5,784 nt of DNA, from assembly GCA_900553115.1 (NCBI GenBank), contig USCF01000074.1, forward strand, positions 1 through 5,784, read 5' to 3'. Numbering within the stretch: position 1 is the stretch's first letter; every line of letters begins with the position of its first letter. A model generated the notes under the pieces. The model saw nothing but the letters and a program-made list of their open reading frames with translations. It was not told the origin of the DNA and ran no database searches. Of this stretch, positions 5,349 through 5,784 are shown one piece after another. Source of the DNA: an uncultured Alphaproteobacteria bacterium (lineage in GTDB: Bacteria; Pseudomonadota; Alphaproteobacteria; RF32; CAG-239). A program made the translations under genes and the position numbers.

Positions 5349-5784
5349 TCAGACTCCGAGTTTATTTTCTAAAAATATTTGTAAAAACGAGTTTGGTTGC
5401 GGTTGCTTTTTATATTTGTAACTCAGTTTGTGAATGGTGGTTTCAGCATTTATTTGTTGCCAAAGCTCGCGTGAATACGGAGTGAAAAAATTTGCTTCCA
5501 ATTTATAGCAATCATCAAAAAGCACCGGCGTTTTTTGCCATAAATCAAAGCACTGTTGATTATTTTCAATCATCAAGTCAAAGAAAATATGATAAAAAAA
5601 ATAGTTTATAAGCCTATTTTCTTTTTTCCAATAGGCAAACAGCAAATTTTGCATATTAACCATAAGTTGATGATTGGCCTTGCTTTTTAATAACCAATTG
5701 TTGTTTCTTATGTGTTCTCTATTGCAGTGATAGGCAAATAAGTCTGCCTCGGTAATTTCTTTTGTCAAAGGCGCGTTTAAAAGC
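5349..5784 (-). CDS. C-terminal part of a capsular-polysaccharide-synthesis-type glycosyltransferase (partial at right edge)
   Basis: The frame is open from the right edge to a TGA at 5349-5351, giving 144 visible residues. An apparent TTG start at 5768 is internal, since the frame continues upstream with LLNAP. The fragment resembles the C-terminal half of the Caps_synth family (GT32-like enzymes): an aromatic block, WKKENRLINYFFYHIFFD (52-69), then LWQKTP (81-86), and near the end TTIHKLSYK (115-123), the THKLTYK-like motif of that family. The catalytic DxD region would lie in the missing N-terminal part. It is the most upstream visible gene of the minus-strand glycosyltransferase operon, 3 nt before the GT4 start, which fits a capsule or O-antigen role. 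Family assignment rests on remembered motifs. Confidence 0.68.
   Translation of the reverse strand, partial: LLNAPLTKEITEADLFAYHCNREHIRNNNWLLKSKANHQLMVNMQNLLFAYWKKENRLINYFFYHIFFDLMIENNQQCFDLWQKTPVLFDDCYKLEANFFTPYSRELWQQINAETTIHKLSYKYKKQPQPNSFLQIFLENKLGV

Noticed and set aside
5766..5768. TTG as the start of a complete 139-residue gene
   Set aside because: The frame stays open to the window edge with family-like residues, and the family is about twice this length, so the gene is cut by the window.

Overview
The window looks like ordinary bacterial chromosome: dense genes, Shine-Dalgarno sites, sigma-70-type promoters, Rho-independent terminators, and TGA used as a stop. The DNA is moderately AT-rich by eye. 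An exported protein with a Sec signal peptide and a surface-polysaccharide glycosyltransferase cluster suggest a Gram-negative host, possibly an uncultured gut-type alphaproteobacterium. That placement is a weak inference; nothing here fixes the taxon.

Layout. (1) Positions 1-202 hold the 3' end of an unrecognised plus-strand gene, closed by a strong terminator at 208-249. (2) Positions 250-1056 form a self-contained unit: a promoter (TTGAAA, 17 nt, TATAAT), a leader with two mutually exclusive hairpins, a 42-codon small ORF with its own ribosome binding site, a GNAT acetyltransferase starting 2 nt after that ORF's stop, and a terminator. (3) Positions 1060-3328 carry a second promoter, whose -35 box lies in a perfect 9-bp inverted repeat. 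It drives three genes: an exported MORN-repeat (YwqK-like) protein, a patatin-like lipid hydrolase and a PHP-family phosphoesterase resembling histidinol phosphatase. These are joined by 1-nt stop/start overlaps (TGATG and TAATG). (4) Positions 3318-5784 are on the minus strand, read from the right edge leftwards: the C-terminal part of a capsular-polysaccharide-type glycosyltransferase, a GT4 glycosyltransferase and a GT2 glycosyltransferase, each 3 nt apart. This is the downstream end of a surface polysaccharide (capsule, O-antigen or LPS) operon. Its last gene overlaps the PHP gene tail to tail by 11 bp.

How the genes work together. The three glycosyltransferases probably add successive sugars to one glycan. 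The MORN/patatin/PHP trio is tightly co-translated, which suggests a shared process, perhaps at the envelope, but the substrate cannot be read from sequence. The least explained part is the GNAT leader (272-498), which has the layout of a regulated leader with a small upstream ORF. No mobile element, CRISPR array, tRNA or rRNA was seen.
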